Translations under genes and position numbers: made by a program | Shown: positions 1 to 8,973 of the stretch, in pieces | Layout of the letters: each line of letters starts with the position of its first letter | Numbering within the stretch: position 1 is the first letter of the stretch | DNA from: an uncultured bacterium | GTDB taxonomy: Bacteria; Verrucomicrobiota; Kiritimatiellia; RFP12; UBA1067 | Direction: 5' to 3' | Assembly (NCBI GenBank): GCA_900547945.1 | Contig: URIT01000045.1 | Span: forward strand, 1 to 21,818 | DNA length: 21,818 nt | The notes under the pieces: generated by a model | What the model was told of the DNA's origin: nothing | What the model saw: the letters and a program-made list of their open reading frames with translations, nothing else | Databases searched by the model: none

Positions 1-2
1 CG

Positions 3-2303
3 CGCGCCGGCCGGCCGGACCGCCCGCGCGGCGTCGTCACCCTGCTGGACGGCGTCTACCGGCGGACGCAGCCGCTTCGCCTGACGGCCCGCGATTCGGG
101 CGTCGTCTGGCGCGCCGAGAACCGCGGCAAGGCCGTCCTGAACGGCAGCGTGCGGCTCGACTGGCGGACGCCGGGTGCGGCCGAGGCCGATCGCCTCGTG
201 CGCCTGCCGTCGGCCGCGCGCGGCAAGGTCCGCGTCGCGACGCTTCCGGGCGAGGGGCCGCCGCCTTCCTTCCTGCGCGGAAGCCATCTCTTCACGCCGT
301 CGAACGACATCCCCCTTGCGGTCTTCGCGGCGGCGGGCCGGCTCCCGTGCGCCCGCTGGCCGAACGGCCGCGACGCTCTGACGGAGGAGGTGTACGACGC
401 GCACACGTTCGGCGTCCCGGCGGCGCGGGCGGCGGCCTGGGCGGGCGAGCCCGACCTGTGGTCGTTCGGGCAATGGTGCCAGGACTGGATCGAGCGGAAC
501 GTGCCCGTGAAGGTCGTGGACGCGGCGGCGGGCAAGGTCGCCTATCCGCGTGAATACGCCTGCCAGTTCGACTGCGCGATGGGCCTTGTGCGGCCGTTCT
601 TCGTCTACAACGCCTTTTCGGAGCTGGACCGGCCGGGCGAGTGGGTCCTCGACCGCGCGCGCCGGCAGCTCTGGCTCTGGCCGACGGACGCGGCCGCCGA
701 GGTCGCCCTCGGCGGGGAACTCGTCTGGGCCGAGGGCCTGGCCGACGTCACGTTCGACGGGCTCGTCTTCACGCGCTGCCGCCTCCCGGCGATCCGCCTC
801 GACGACGCGACGCGCGTCGCGGTCGTCGCGTCCACGATCCGGGAAACGGGCTCCTGGGGCGTGACGGTGAAGGGCGGCGCCGACTGCCGGGTCGAGGGAT
901 GCGACCTCTACGAGCTCGGCGAAGGCGGCGTCCGCCTGGAGGGCGGAGACCTCGCGACGCTGACGCCGGCCAACCATGCGGTCGTCAACTGCCATCTGCA
1001 CCATCTCGGGCGGACGAGCTTCAACTACCGCCCCGCCGTCGAGCTTCGGGGCGTTGGAAACCGGGCCGAGCACAACCTCATCCACCATCTGCGCCACGCC
1101 GGCGTGATCTTCCGGGGCAACGACCACTACGTGGGCTGGAACGTCCTGCATGACGTGACGGTCAGCCAGGACGCGGGCGCCATCTATTCCTGGCAGAACT
1201 CGTGGGTGCGCCGTGGCGGCGTCATCGAGCACAATCTCGTTCACGTCAGCGGCCGGCGGCCGAACCCGACGATGACGATGGGCATCTACCTCGACGACCA
1301 CACGAGCGACGTCACGGTCCGCCACAACATCGTCGACTACGCCGCCCAAGGGCTTCACAACGGCGGCGGGCAGTCGAACCGCTGGTACGGGAACATCGTC
1401 CTCAACGCGGCCACCTCCTATCTCGTCGGGCAGCGCGGCGGGGGGGCGGCGCTGACGGCCGAGATCACCCATGCGGCGGCCGTCTGCCGGCAGGCGCGCT
1501 GGCTGCGCCGCTATCCGGACCTGTACCGTTTCGTGGCCCGGAAGGAGCGCGAGCGGACCATGAGCCCCGGCCTGGTCCTGACGAACAATCTCTTCGTCTC
1601 GTGCGGGCCGGAGATCAACCTCAGCCACCCGGTTCACGCCCGGGCCATGGCCGATTCGGTCGTCATCGCCGACAACCCCCGCATGCGGACGGATCCCGGC
1701 TTCAGGGACTATGCCGGCTTTGACTGGCGCGCGGCGCCGGGCTCGCCCTTCCGGGCGCGGATCGACGCCTGCCGGTTCGAGCGGATGGGCCTCTTCGCGA
1801 GCGGGCGGCGCGCCTCCCCCGCCGTGAAGTTCGGCCCGGACCTCACGCCGGCCTTCGCGCTCGGCGCCCCGCCGCAGGACATGCCGCGGATCGACGTCAA
1901 GGTTGCGCTTGCGCCGCTCGACGCCGCGCGCACGTGCGCCACGGACTGCCGCCTCTGCACGATCCTCCGCTGGGGGGATTCCAGATGGGTGCGTGCGGAG
2001 GCGAGCGTCGACGGCGCGCCCGGCCGCCCGTGGCACCGCTATCGCTTCGCCTTCACGCCGGCGTCCGACGCCGTCGCCGAATTCGCGTTCGGATGCGTCA
2101 TGCGGAGCCTGCCCGTCGAGTTCCGCGACGTGCGCGTCGAGGGGGCGGAGGGGGCCCCTCCCGCGCCCGGGTCCTTTCTCGGCGCGAAGGGGGCGGAGTT
2201 GAAGTTCGCGATGAACGTGCGCAAGGGCGTGCCGGTGACCGTCTTCTACGAGGCGCGCCTGGGCGCGTCGGAGGCAGGGGGGGAGGCCTCATGCCAGAAG
2301 TAA
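3..2303 (+). CDS. Secreted-type right-handed parallel beta-helix protein, possible GH141-like glycosidase (5' partial)
   Basis: The frame is open to the left window edge. Upstream of the first internal GTG (150) it still reads as family-like protein, including LLDGVYRRTQPLRLTARDSG, so the true start lies outside the window. The motif ELDRPGEWVLDR followed by LWLWP (about nt 618-685) precedes a long parallel beta-helix (about 730-1420) of short N/G/H-rich turns such as NLIHHLRHAGVIFRGN, DAGAIYSW and GIYLDDHTSDVTVRHNIVDY. That layout is typical of PF13229-type beta-helix enzymes and resembles CAZy GH141 proteins, although the catalytic pair was not assigned. The C-terminal part (about 1880-2150) looks like a small carbohydrate-binding beta-sandwich. 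The protein probably acts outside the cytoplasm on a plant or host glycan. It stops with TAA at 2301, 46 bp before the promoter of the beta-galactosidase gene. The beta-helix call is firm; the enzyme class is tentative. Confidence 0.85.
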   Translation, partial: RAGRPDRPRGVVTLLDGVYRRTQPLRLTARDSGVVWRAENRGKAVLNGSVRLDWRTPGAAEADRLVRLPSAARGKVRVATLPGEGPPPSFLRGSHLFTPSNDIPLAVFAAAGRLPCARWPNGRDALTEEVYDAHTFGVPAARAAAWAGEPDLWSFGQWCQDWIERNVPVKVVDAAAGKVAYPREYACQFDCAMGLVRPFFVYNAFSELDRPGEWVLDRARRQLWLWPTDAAAEVALGGELVWAEGLADVTFDGLVFTRCRLPAIRLDDATRVAVVASTIRETGSWGVTVKGGADCRVEGCDLYELGEGGVRLEGGDLATLTPANHAVVNCHLHHLGRTSFNYRPAVELRGVGNRAEHNLIHHLRHAGVIFRGNDHYVGWNVLHDVTVSQDAGAIYSWQNSWVRRGGVIEHNLVHVSGRRPNPTMTMGIYLDDHTSDVTVRHNIVDYAAQGLHNGGGQSNRWYGNIVLNAATSYLVGQRGGGAALTAEITHAAAVCRQARWLRRYPDLYRFVARKERERTMSPGLVLTNNLFVSCGPEINLSHPVHARAMADSVVIADNPRMRTDPGFRDYAGFDWRAAPGSPFRARIDACRFERMGLFASGRRASPAVKFGPDLTPAFALGAPPQDMPRIDVKVALAPLDAARTCATDCRLCTILRWGDSRWVRAEASVDGAPGRPWHRYRFAFTPASDAVAEFAFGCVMRSLPVEFRDVRVEGAEGAPPAPGSFLGAKGAELKFAMNVRKGVPVTVFYEARLGASEAGGEASCQK

Positions 2304-2348
2304 TGGACGCGCGGCTCTCCAGATCGTGAACGGCACATGCTAGGGGGG

Positions 2349-2377
2349 GTGACTGCGCCGAAGATAAATGCTACACT
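2349..2377 (+). promoter_or_regulatory. Sigma70-type promoter of the beta-galactosidase/dinB gene row
   Basis: A -35-like GTGACT at 2349-2354 is followed by a 17-bp spacer and a -10 TACACT at 2372-2377 with an extended TGC just before it. Transcription should start near 2384, about 28 nt before the ATG at 2412. The site lies inside the longer open frame that begins at 2337, which argues against that upstream start. The same TGCTANACT core recurs before other genes in the window. Confidence 0.6.
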
Positions 2378-2411
2378 TGCGGTCAGGAAAACAAGAGAAG
2401 GGAGACTGAGA

Positions 2412-5400
2412 ATGGAGTTCATGGAAGATCGAATCAGTCCTGACGCCCGCCCCGAAGGCGGGGAAGGACGGCGGCGGGCGTGGCGTGGCCGCCTTCTGGC
2501 CCTGGCGGCCGCTGCGACGCTTTCCGTTGCGGCGGCGAACGACTGGGAAAACCCGGCGGTCAATTCGACCAACCGCGAGCGCGCGCGCGCCTACTCGATG
2601 CCGCTCGCGGACGAGAAGGCGGCGCTGACGGACGACCTCGAACCCGCGACGCCGTACCGCCTCTCCCTCAACGGCGACTGGAAGATCAGCTGGTGCGGCG
2701 ACCCCGCGCTGCGCCCGCTCGACTTCTGGAAGACCGACTACGACGATTCGCAGTGGTTCACGATCGACGTGCCGAGCTGCGTGGAGATGCGCGGCTTCGG
2801 CTCGCCCGGCTACACGAACGTGCGCTACCCGCACGCCTGGGACCCCAAGCGCGACGTCGCGCATCCGACCATCCGCGACCGCGACACGGACAAGGGCAAC
2901 TACAACCCCGTCTCCTCCTACCGCCGTACGTTCCGCGTGCCGGCGGAGTGGAAGGGGCGCGAGGTCTTCCTGCGCTTCGACGGCGTGTACAGCGCCTACT
3001 ACGTGTGGGTCAACGGGCAGAAGGTCGGCTATGCCGAGGACTCCAAGCTGCCGAGCGAGTTCAACGTGACGCAGTACCTTCGGGATGGCGACAACCTGCT
3101 CGCAGTGGAGGTCTACCGCTGGTGCGACGGCAGCTTCCTGGAGGACCAGGACATGTTCCGCTTCTCGGGCATCTACCGCGACGTGTGCCTCTTCGCCACG
3201 CCGAAGGTGCGCCTCGACGACTTCTTCGTCGAGACGGTGCCGGACCGTCCGTTCATCGACTGGAAGCTGAAGCTCAGGACGAAGGTCGTGGGCGGTAGCG
3301 TCCCCGTCTCCGCCACCCTCTACGACGCCGCCTTCCAGAAGGTCGGCGACGTCAAGGACGGCGTGCTCGTCGTGAAGAAGGCTCGTGCGTGGAGCGCGGA
3401 GGACCCCTACCTCTACACGCTCGTCATGAAGGCCGGCGAGGACGTGCGGGCCTGCCGCGTGGGCTTCAAGCACGTGGAGATCGTGAAGAACGAGGTGCGC
3501 TTCAACGGCAAGGCGATCAAGTTCAAGGGCGTCAACCGCCACGAGTGCAGCCCCGACAACGGGCGCACCGTCACGATGGACGACATGCTCAAGGACATCA
3601 CGCTCTTCAAGCGCTTCAACATCAACACCGTGCGCACCTCGCACTACCCGGACCACCACAGCTGGTACGACCTCTGCGACCGCTACGGCGTCTACGTGAT
3701 CGCCGAGGCGAACATCGAGGGGCACGAGCCCGGCTACGGGAAGGACGGCCTCGGCCTCCACAAGGAATGGTTCAAGACGATCCGGGAGCGCAACGTCAAC
3801 CACGTGCTGAACTACCGCAACCACGCGGCGATCTTCATGTGGTCGATGGGCAACGAGACGGGCCACGGCGACGGCTTCCGCCTCGCGCTGAAGGACGTCC
3901 GCGCGCTCGACGCGACGCGCCTCCTCCACTGGGAGCGCGGCAACGCGGACGCGGACGTCGACTCCACCATGTACCCGTCGGTCGAATGGCTGGAGAAGCG
4001 CGGCAAGCTCGGCAACGTCGAGAAGGGCAAGGCCTCCATCCAGGGCGAGGGCGGCGGCGAGGGCTTCGCGATCAGCGGGCACACCGCCGGCAAGCCGCAC
4101 ATCATGTGCGAGTACGCCCACGCGATGGGCAACGCCGTGGGCAACTTCAAGGAATACTGGGACGTGGTCTACGCCTATCCCGCGCTCATGGGCGGCTGCA
4201 TCTGGGACTGGGTGGACCAGGCGATCTGGAAGTACGAGGACCGCGTGTGCCCGAAGACCGGCGCGCGCGCGCGCTTCCTCTCCTACGGCGGAGACTACGA
4301 CGAGGTGCCGAACGACGGGCCGTTCTGCGTGAACGGCGTCGTCGATCCCTTCCGCAACGTGACCGCGAAGCTCGTCGAGGTCGGCCACGTCCACCGCAAC
4401 CTCGTCGTCGAGGACTTCAACCCCCAGACGGGCGTCGCGCGCCTCTGGAACCGCTTCGGCTTCACGGACGCGCATGCGTTCGCGGGTTCGTGGGAGCTGC
4501 TGGAGAACGGCAAGGCCGTCGCCTCCTCCGCGTTCGACGTGCCGTCCGTCGCGCCGCTCTCGCGCGGCACGTTCCAGGTCGCCTTCCCGGCGGACGTCTT
4601 CAAGCCCGGCTGCGAATACTTCGTGAACTTCTCCTTCGCGCTCAAGGAGGATACGATCTGGGCGAAGAAGGGATACGTCATCGCCCGCGACCAGCGGCTC
4701 GTGCGCAAGGCGGCGCCGCCCGCCCCGCCTGAAAACGAGGGGGCGCGGCCGACGGTCGTCGAGGACGAGAAGTCCGTCACCGTGCGCGGCGAGGGCCTGG
4801 AGGCGGTGTTCTGCCGCGCGTCCGGCACGCTCAGCGCGCTCGTGATGGGCGGCAAGACGATCCTCCGCGATCCCGCGCGGGGCGTCGTCGCCGGGCCGCA
4901 GTTCACCTGCGAGCGCGCGTTCACGGACAACGACCGCTGGCTGCGCGACGGCAACCCCTGGGGCGAAGACCGCAAGCAGAGCTTCTACGCCTCGGGCCTC
5001 ACCCAGCTGCGGTACCACGCGCGTCCGATCAGGGTCGTCTTCCCGCAGGACGAGAACGTGGTGCGCGTGGTCGCCGCCGTGGAGGTGACCGGCTCGAAGA
5101 GCGCCGGCTTCGCGCACGAGGCGGAATGGACCTTCCGCGCGGACGGTTCGGTGACGGTGAAGAACACCGCGACGCCGCACGGCGCGATGCCGCCCGCCCT
5201 GCCGCGCGTGGGGACGACGTGGAAGCTGGACAAGTCGCTGGAGAACATGGCGTACTACGGACGCGGGCCGCGCGAGAACTACGTCGACCGCAAGTCGGGG
5301 TCCTTCCTCGGCTGGTGGGAGAGCACGGTCACCGACCAGTACGAACCCTACGTGCGTCCGCAGGACAACGGGTACAAGTGCGACGTGCGCACGGTGCGCT

Positions 5401-5702
5401 TCACCGACGCGTCCGGCGCGGGCGTCGAGTTCAGCGGCGAGGAGCCGATGTTCGTGCAGGCGCTCCACTACGGTCTGGAGGACCTTGAGTTCGCCCGCCA
5501 CCGCAACGGCGAGAAGCGCCACCGCACGCCGCTCCGCGCGCGCGAGGAGGTGGTGCTGAACCTGGACTGCCGCCAGCTCGGCCTGGGTGGCGCGAGTTGC
5601 GGGCCGAAGCCGATGCAGAAGTACATCTTCCCCGTCCAGAAGGAGACCTGGAGCGTGACGCTCCGTCCCGTGAAGGGGAAGAAGTTCCTTGGCCTCTTCT
5701 AG
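2412..5702 (+). CDS. lacZ: Secreted beta-galactosidase, GH2 family (LacZ type)
   Basis: The product is 1096 aa, close to E. coli LacZ plus a signal peptide. It hydrolyses terminal beta-galactosides, probably in the periplasm or outside the cell. The start at 2412 is chosen because GGGAGA lies just upstream and the promoter at 2349-2377 excludes 2337; ATG 2421 is also possible. An arginine-rich segment and then LLALAAAATLSVAAA form a signal peptide. The GH2 sugar-binding, Ig-like, TIM-barrel and small-chain domains follow in order. Signature motifs are GVNRHECSPDNGRT, SMGNETGHG with the acid/base Glu about residue 482, IMCEYAHAMGN with the nucleophile Glu about 567, and IWDWVDQ. The C-terminal region contains MAYYGRGPRENYVDR, a small-chain hallmark. 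The gene heads a probable operon with the thioredoxin-like gene 14 bp downstream. Galactose removal fits mucin or other host-glycan trimming. Confidence 0.95.
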   Translation: MEFMEDRISPDARPEGGEGRRRAWRGRLLALAAAATLSVAAANDWENPAVNSTNRERARAYSMPLADEKAALTDDLEPATPYRLSLNGDWKISWCGDPALRPLDFWKTDYDDSQWFTIDVPSCVEMRGFGSPGYTNVRYPHAWDPKRDVAHPTIRDRDTDKGNYNPVSSYRRTFRVPAEWKGREVFLRFDGVYSAYYVWVNGQKVGYAEDSKLPSEFNVTQYLRDGDNLLAVEVYRWCDGSFLEDQDMFRFSGIYRDVCLFATPKVRLDDFFVETVPDRPFIDWKLKLRTKVVGGSVPVSATLYDAAFQKVGDVKDGVLVVKKARAWSAEDPYLYTLVMKAGEDVRACRVGFKHVEIVKNEVRFNGKAIKFKGVNRHECSPDNGRTVTMDDMLKDITLFKRFNINTVRTSHYPDHHSWYDLCDRYGVYVIAEANIEGHEPGYGKDGLGLHKEWFKTIRERNVNHVLNYRNHAAIFMWSMGNETGHGDGFRLALKDVRALDATRLLHWERGNADADVDSTMYPSVEWLEKRGKLGNVEKGKASIQGEGGGEGFAISGHTAGKPHIMCEYAHAMGNAVGNFKEYWDVVYAYPALMGGCIWDWVDQAIWKYEDRVCPKTGARARFLSYGGDYDEVPNDGPFCVNGVVDPFRNVTAKLVEVGHVHRNLVVEDFNPQTGVARLWNRFGFTDAHAFAGSWELLENGKAVASSAFDVPSVAPLSRGTFQVAFPADVFKPGCEYFVNFSFALKEDTIWAKKGYVIARDQRLVRKAAPPAPPENEGARPTVVEDEKSVTVRGEGLEAVFCRASGTLSALVMGGKTILRDPARGVVAGPQFTCERAFTDNDRWLRDGNPWGEDRKQSFYASGLTQLRYHARPIRVVFPQDENVVRVVAAVEVTGSKSAGFAHEAEWTFRADGSVTVKNTATPHGAMPPALPRVGTTWKLDKSLENMAYYGRGPRENYVDRKSGSFLGWWESTVTDQYEPYVRPQDNGYKCDVRTVRFTDASGAGVEFSGEEPMFVQALHYGLEDLEFARHRNGEKRHRTPLRAREEVVLNLDCRQLGLGGASCGPKPMQKYIFPVQKETWSVTLRPVKGKKFLGLF

Positions 5703-5716
5703 AAAGGAGCGTGGAA

Positions 5717-6169
5717 ATGAGAAAAATCCTGCTGGGATGCATCCTGTTCGCCTCGGCGGCGCTTTTCGCCGGGGCGTGGACGGACGACTTCGAGGCGGCG
5801 AAGAAGCTCTCGAAGGAGAAGAACCTGCCGTTGATGCTCGACTTCACGGGCAGCGACTGGTGCGGCTGGTGCAAGCTGATGGAGCGGAAGGTGTTCGCCG
5901 AGAAGGCCTGGGACGACTGGGCGAAGACGAACGTCGTCTGCGTGACGGTGGACTTCCCGGAAGACCCGTCGAAGGTCATGCCGAAGACGAGGGCGCAGAA
6001 CGAGAAGCTGCTCGCGCGCTTTGGCGTGGCGGGCTTCCCCACGTTCGTGCTGCTCGCGCCGGGCGGGGAAAAGGAGATCGGGCGCACGGGCTGCCCGGGG
6101 CGCGACGTGACGCCCGCGCAGTTCATCGCCGAAGTCCGCAAGGCGCTCGGGACGTCCGCCGCGAAATGA
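5717..6169 (+). CDS. Secreted thioredoxin-fold protein with WCGWCK active site
   Basis: The product is 150 aa. The ATG at 5717 is supported by AAAGGAG at 5703-5709 and by the signal peptide it exposes (MRKILLGCILFASAALFAGA). The longer open frame begins inside the preceding gene and was rejected. The mature part is one thioredoxin fold of the Thioredoxin_7/DUF255-like kind. It has the redox pair Cys49-Gly-Trp-Cys52 in SDWCGWCKLM and a cis-proline loop AGFPTFV near residue 108. A further Cys in RTGCPGRD is non-standard. The role is probably thiol-disulfide exchange in the periplasm; the partner cannot be named. The stop overlaps the start of the amidase gene (ATGA), so the two are likely translationally coupled. 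Confidence 0.9.
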   Translation: MRKILLGCILFASAALFAGAWTDDFEAAKKLSKEKNLPLMLDFTGSDWCGWCKLMERKVFAEKAWDDWAKTNVVCVTVDFPEDPSKVMPKTRAQNEKLLARFGVAGFPTFVLLAPGGEKEIGRTGCPGRDVTPAQFIAEVRKALGTSAAK

Positions 6170-7395
6170 GGCGTGCGCTTCTCGGCCTTCTCGCGAGCGC
6201 CGCCTTCGCGGCGTGGGGCGAGCGCATCTCGGTGGCGTTCCCGGCGGAACGGCAGCGTCTGCCGGCCGTCGCCGAGACCTACGTGATCGGCGCGGTCGAT
6301 CCGGGGCGCACCGAGACGCTGTACGTCAACGGCGCCACGACGGCCGTCTACCGCACGGGGGCCTTCGTGCAGATGGTGCCCGTGCAGCCGGGCACGAACG
6401 AGCTGACGGTCTCGCGCGGCGGGACGCGGCTCGTGCGGCGCTTCGTCGTCGCGGAGCCGGTGGAGGGGACGCCGAAGCCGCCGCCGGTCGTCGAGTCGGA
6501 CGATTCGCCGCTGCTGGGCGAGGCGGGGGCGTGGAAGACGACGGGGATGCTCTTCCAGAACCGCGTGCGTGCGTCCATCGGGGGCTCCGAGAGCCTGTTC
6601 TTCCTGCCGAAGGGGTTCGTGCTGCGCGGCGCGGAGGTGGAGGGGACGGACTGGCTCGCGGTCTGGCTGGAGAACCGTCTCGGCTTTCTGCCCCGGCGCT
6701 TCGCCGTACGGCAGGGGAAGGGGGTGCGCGTGCCGCCGAAGGGGCTCATCGCCCCGAACCCGTCCGACGGCTTCCCCGACCGGCCGCCCTACGGGAAGCC
6801 GCCCGCCGCCGTCCGCATCTGCGTGGACGCCGGGCACGGCGGTGGCGATCCCGGGGCGGTTTCCCCGCACGGCTGGCGCGAGAAGGAGGCGAACCTCATG
6901 CAGGCGCGCGCGATCCGCGACGCGCTCGAGAAGGCGGGGTTCCAGGTGGTCATGACGCGGGACGGGGATTCGTTTCCCGACCTGCTGGCGCGTCCGCGCC
7001 TGGCCTACGACGAACGGGTGGACGCCTTCATCTCGGTTCACCACAACTCGACGGCGCCGCAGCGCGACCCGCGCGTCGCCCGCTACACGGCGGCCTACGC
7101 CTCGCTCTCGAACGGCCTCGCCCTCGCGCGCTGCATCCAGAAGCACGTCGCGCAGGTGATGGCGCCCGTCCCCGACGTGGGGGCCCAGCTGAAGTCGCTC
7201 GCCGTGTGCCGCAATCCCGCCGTGCCGAGCTGTCTGCTGGAGATCGACTTCGTCAACCATCCCGAAGGCGAGGAGGGATCGTGGAACCCGACGCGGCAGA
7301 AGAAGATCGCGGACGCCGTCGTCTGCGGCGTCCTGGACTGGATGACGCCCGACCCGCCGCCGGCCGTTCCGGCGGCGGACGCGGAACAACCGTGA
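6166..7395 (+). CDS. N-acetylmuramoyl-L-alanine amidase (Amidase_3), exported
   Basis: The product is 409 aa. The start ATG at 6166 shares ATGA with the upstream stop. It begins with a signal peptide (MRRALLGLLASAAFAAWG). An Ig-like N-terminal domain follows (about residues 20-100, with LPAVAETYVIGAVDPG and PGTNELTV), then an SH3-like stretch (about 120-190). The C-terminal zinc amidase domain (about 215-395) shows the full ligand and catalytic set: His224 in DAGHGG, Glu239 in REKEANL, His292 in SVHHNS and Glu359 in LLEIDFVNH. It cleaves the amide between MurNAc and L-Ala in peptidoglycan and probably acts in cell separation or wall turnover. dinB follows 16 bp downstream. The family assignment is firm; the cellular role is inferred. 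Confidence 0.92.
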   Translation: MRRALLGLLASAAFAAWGERISVAFPAERQRLPAVAETYVIGAVDPGRTETLYVNGATTAVYRTGAFVQMVPVQPGTNELTVSRGGTRLVRRFVVAEPVEGTPKPPPVVESDDSPLLGEAGAWKTTGMLFQNRVRASIGGSESLFFLPKGFVLRGAEVEGTDWLAVWLENRLGFLPRRFAVRQGKGVRVPPKGLIAPNPSDGFPDRPPYGKPPAAVRICVDAGHGGGDPGAVSPHGWREKEANLMQARAIRDALEKAGFQVVMTRDGDSFPDLLARPRLAYDERVDAFISVHHNSTAPQRDPRVARYTAAYASLSNGLALARCIQKHVAQVMAPVPDVGAQLKSLAVCRNPAVPSCLLEIDFVNHPEGEEGSWNPTRQKKIADAVVCGVLDWMTPDPPPAVPAADAEQP

Positions 7396-7411
7396 GGGGA
7401 AGGCGCGGGAG

Positions 7412-8641
7412 ATGGCGGCGCGGACCATTCTGCACGTCGACATGGATGCGTTCTTCGCGTCCGTCGAACAGCGCGACCACCCCGCCTGGCGCGGCCTGCC
7501 CGTCATCGTGGGGGCGGGTCCGCACGAGCGGGGCGTCGTCTCCACGTGCAGCTACGAGGCGCGGGTGTTCGGGGTGCGTTCCGCCATGCCGAGCCGCACG
7601 GCGTACGAGAAGTGTCCGCACGGCATCTTCGTGAAGCCGCGCATGCGCGCCTACCAGGAGGTGTCGGCCCAGGTGTTCGAAATCCTCGGCCACTACTCGC
7701 CGTTCGTCGAGGGGGTGTCGGTGGACGAGGCGTTTCTCGACATCTCGGGCACGGTCCATCTCTTCGGCGACGCCCGCACGCTCGGCGAACGCCTCCGCGC
7801 CGAGGTGCGCGCGGCCTGCGGCCTCACCTGCTCGGTCGGCATCGCGCCGAACCGCCTCCTCGCGAAGATCGGGAGCGAGGAGGCGAAGCCGGACGGTCTC
7901 TTCGTGATGCCGTTCGGGCCGGACGCGATCCGCGCCTGGCTCGCCCCGCAGCCCGTGCGCATCCTGTGGGGCGTGGGGCGGCGCACGAACGAACTGCTGG
8001 CGAAGTACGGCTACCGCACGTGCGGCGATCTGCAGGAGGCCGATCCGCGCTTCCTGGACCGCGTGCTCGGCGAGGCGGCGTCCCGTGCGATCCGCGCCCA
8101 TGCATGCGGCGAGGACGCGAGCGCGGTCGTCTGGGAGGACGAGGCGGAGAAGAGCGTGTCGCGCGAGCATACGTTCGGCGTGGACGAGGCGGACCGCGCG
8201 GCGGTGCGCGCGACGCTGCTGGAACTCGTCGCGGACGTGGGGCGGCGCGTGCGGACCCGTCCGCGCCGCGCCCGCACGGCGAAGCTCAAGCTGCGCGACG
8301 CCCTGTTCAATACCGTGACCCGCCAGGCGCGCTTCGAACTGCCCGCCCGCGACGACATGACGTTCCGCCACCTCGCGCTCGACCTCTTCGACCGCGAGTG
8401 GCCGGCGGGCGCGCGCCGCCGCGTGCGCCTCGTCGGCTTCGGCGTGGCGGACTTCACGGAGGGGGACGACGCGGAGGCCGCGCCCTCCCTCTTCCCCTCG
8501 CCGCTCGCGGCGGAGCGGGCGAAGCGCGAGCGGCTGGCGGCGGCGCTCGACCGCCTCGGCGGGCGCGACCGGTTTTGTGCTATACTCTCGTGCAGCGGGC
8601 GCGGGACCGGTCCCCGCCGCGACGAAAGCGAAAAGAGGTGA
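7412..8641 (+). CDS. dinB: DNA polymerase IV (Y-family translesion polymerase)
   Basis: The product is 409 aa, slightly longer than E. coli DinB. It is an error-prone polymerase that bypasses template lesions. The start ATG has GGGGAAGG about 8 nt upstream. Palm-domain metal ligands are visible: Asp10 in HVDMDAFFASVE, and Asp105 and Glu106 in SVDEAFLDISG. Phe15 sits at the steric-gate position. Helix-hairpin-helix and little-finger regions follow. No beta-clamp-binding peptide could be named at the C terminus. The last 28 codons (from 8556) lie inside a 418-bp direct repeat and also contain the promoter of the next gene, so the tail may not be the ancestral one. The gene is apparently co-transcribed with the amidase. 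Confidence 0.93.
   Translation: MAARTILHVDMDAFFASVEQRDHPAWRGLPVIVGAGPHERGVVSTCSYEARVFGVRSAMPSRTAYEKCPHGIFVKPRMRAYQEVSAQVFEILGHYSPFVEGVSVDEAFLDISGTVHLFGDARTLGERLRAEVRAACGLTCSVGIAPNRLLAKIGSEEAKPDGLFVMPFGPDAIRAWLAPQPVRILWGVGRRTNELLAKYGYRTCGDLQEADPRFLDRVLGEAASRAIRAHACGEDASAVVWEDEAEKSVSREHTFGVDEADRAAVRATLLELVADVGRRVRTRPRRARTAKLKLRDALFNTVTRQARFELPARDDMTFRHLALDLFDREWPAGARRRVRLVGFGVADFTEGDDAEAAPSLFPSPLAAERAKRERLAAALDRLGGRDRFCAILSCSGRGTGPRRDESEKR
8578..8586 (+). promoter_or_regulatory. Extended -10 promoter inside the dinB 3' end (left copy)
   Basis: TGTGC is followed by TATACT at 8581-8586, an extended -10 element identical to the one at 20562-20570. No clear -35 hexamer lies 17 bp upstream. It would drive only the broken gene at 8660. 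Confidence 0.5.
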
Positions 8642-8659
8642 CGGCATGGGAGCAGGAAC

Positions 8660-8973
8660 ATGGCAGGGCTGAAGGCGGCGCGGGCGGCCTTCGCGTGGCT
8701 GGCGGCGTGCGCGGCCGCGCAGGGGGCCGAGGTCACGGTCGGGACGCGCGCGTCAGCTGCTTCGTCGCCGCCAACGAGTACATCACGCGCACGGCCTGGC
8801 AGGTGGAGGTGCGCCTCGCGCCGGACGCGGACGCCTTCGAGACGCGCACGACGTGGATGAACACGTCGAACCTGCCGCAGCCGTACTACCACTGGATGAA
8901 CGCCGCCTACGGCGTGCGCGGCAATCCGAAGCTGGTGTTCCCCGGCACGGCCGCGATCGGCCACGAGGGCGAG
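8660..8973 (+). pseudogene. Truncated, frameshifted copy of the DUF5107 gene
   Basis: The copy keeps the start and signal peptide (MAGLKAARAAFAWLAACAAAQGA) and reads to TVGTRA. It then lacks 367 bp that are present in the copy at 20644. 367 is not a multiple of three, so the frame shifts and stops at 8860. The rest of the homology continues in another frame (SCFVAANEYITRTAWQVEV, then NTSNLPQPYYHWMNAAYG) until it is cut off at 8973, long before the normal C terminus. The deletion junction carries the 4-bp microhomology GCGT, found at 20734 and 21101 in the intact copy. A 66-aa secreted peptide could still be made, but no function is expected. Confidence 0.9.

Larger units (their letters stand above)
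8556..8973 (+). repeat. Left direct repeat (dinB 3' end, promoter and 5' part of a DUF5107 gene)
   Basis: This segment aligns base for base with 20540-21324 once a 367-bp gap is allowed. I count three mismatches in 418 positions: 8568 A/G, 8607 C/T and 8925 T/C, against 20552, 20591 and 21276. Homology starts inside the dinB C-terminal coding region and ends abruptly after GAGGGCGAG at 8973. The repeat marks the left edge of the lower-GC block. Confidence 0.95.

Noticed and set aside
2337..2411. Upstream start for the beta-galactosidase at 2337
   Set aside because: The promoter -10 at 2372-2377 falls inside this extension, and a better RBS precedes 2412.
2340..5522. 1060-codon minus-strand open frame antisense to the beta-galactosidase gene
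   Set aside because: It is a GC-rich shadow frame of Val/Ala/Arg/His low-complexity residues with no recognisable motif, while the + strand has all LacZ signatures.
5431..7545. 704-codon minus-strand open frame over the thioredoxin and amidase genes
   Set aside because: Its composition is that of a shadow frame, and the two + strand genes have complete active-site motifs and good starts.
7253..8647. 464-codon minus-strand open frame over dinB
   Set aside because: It is Arg/His/Ala-rich with no family motif and lies opposite a complete DinB.
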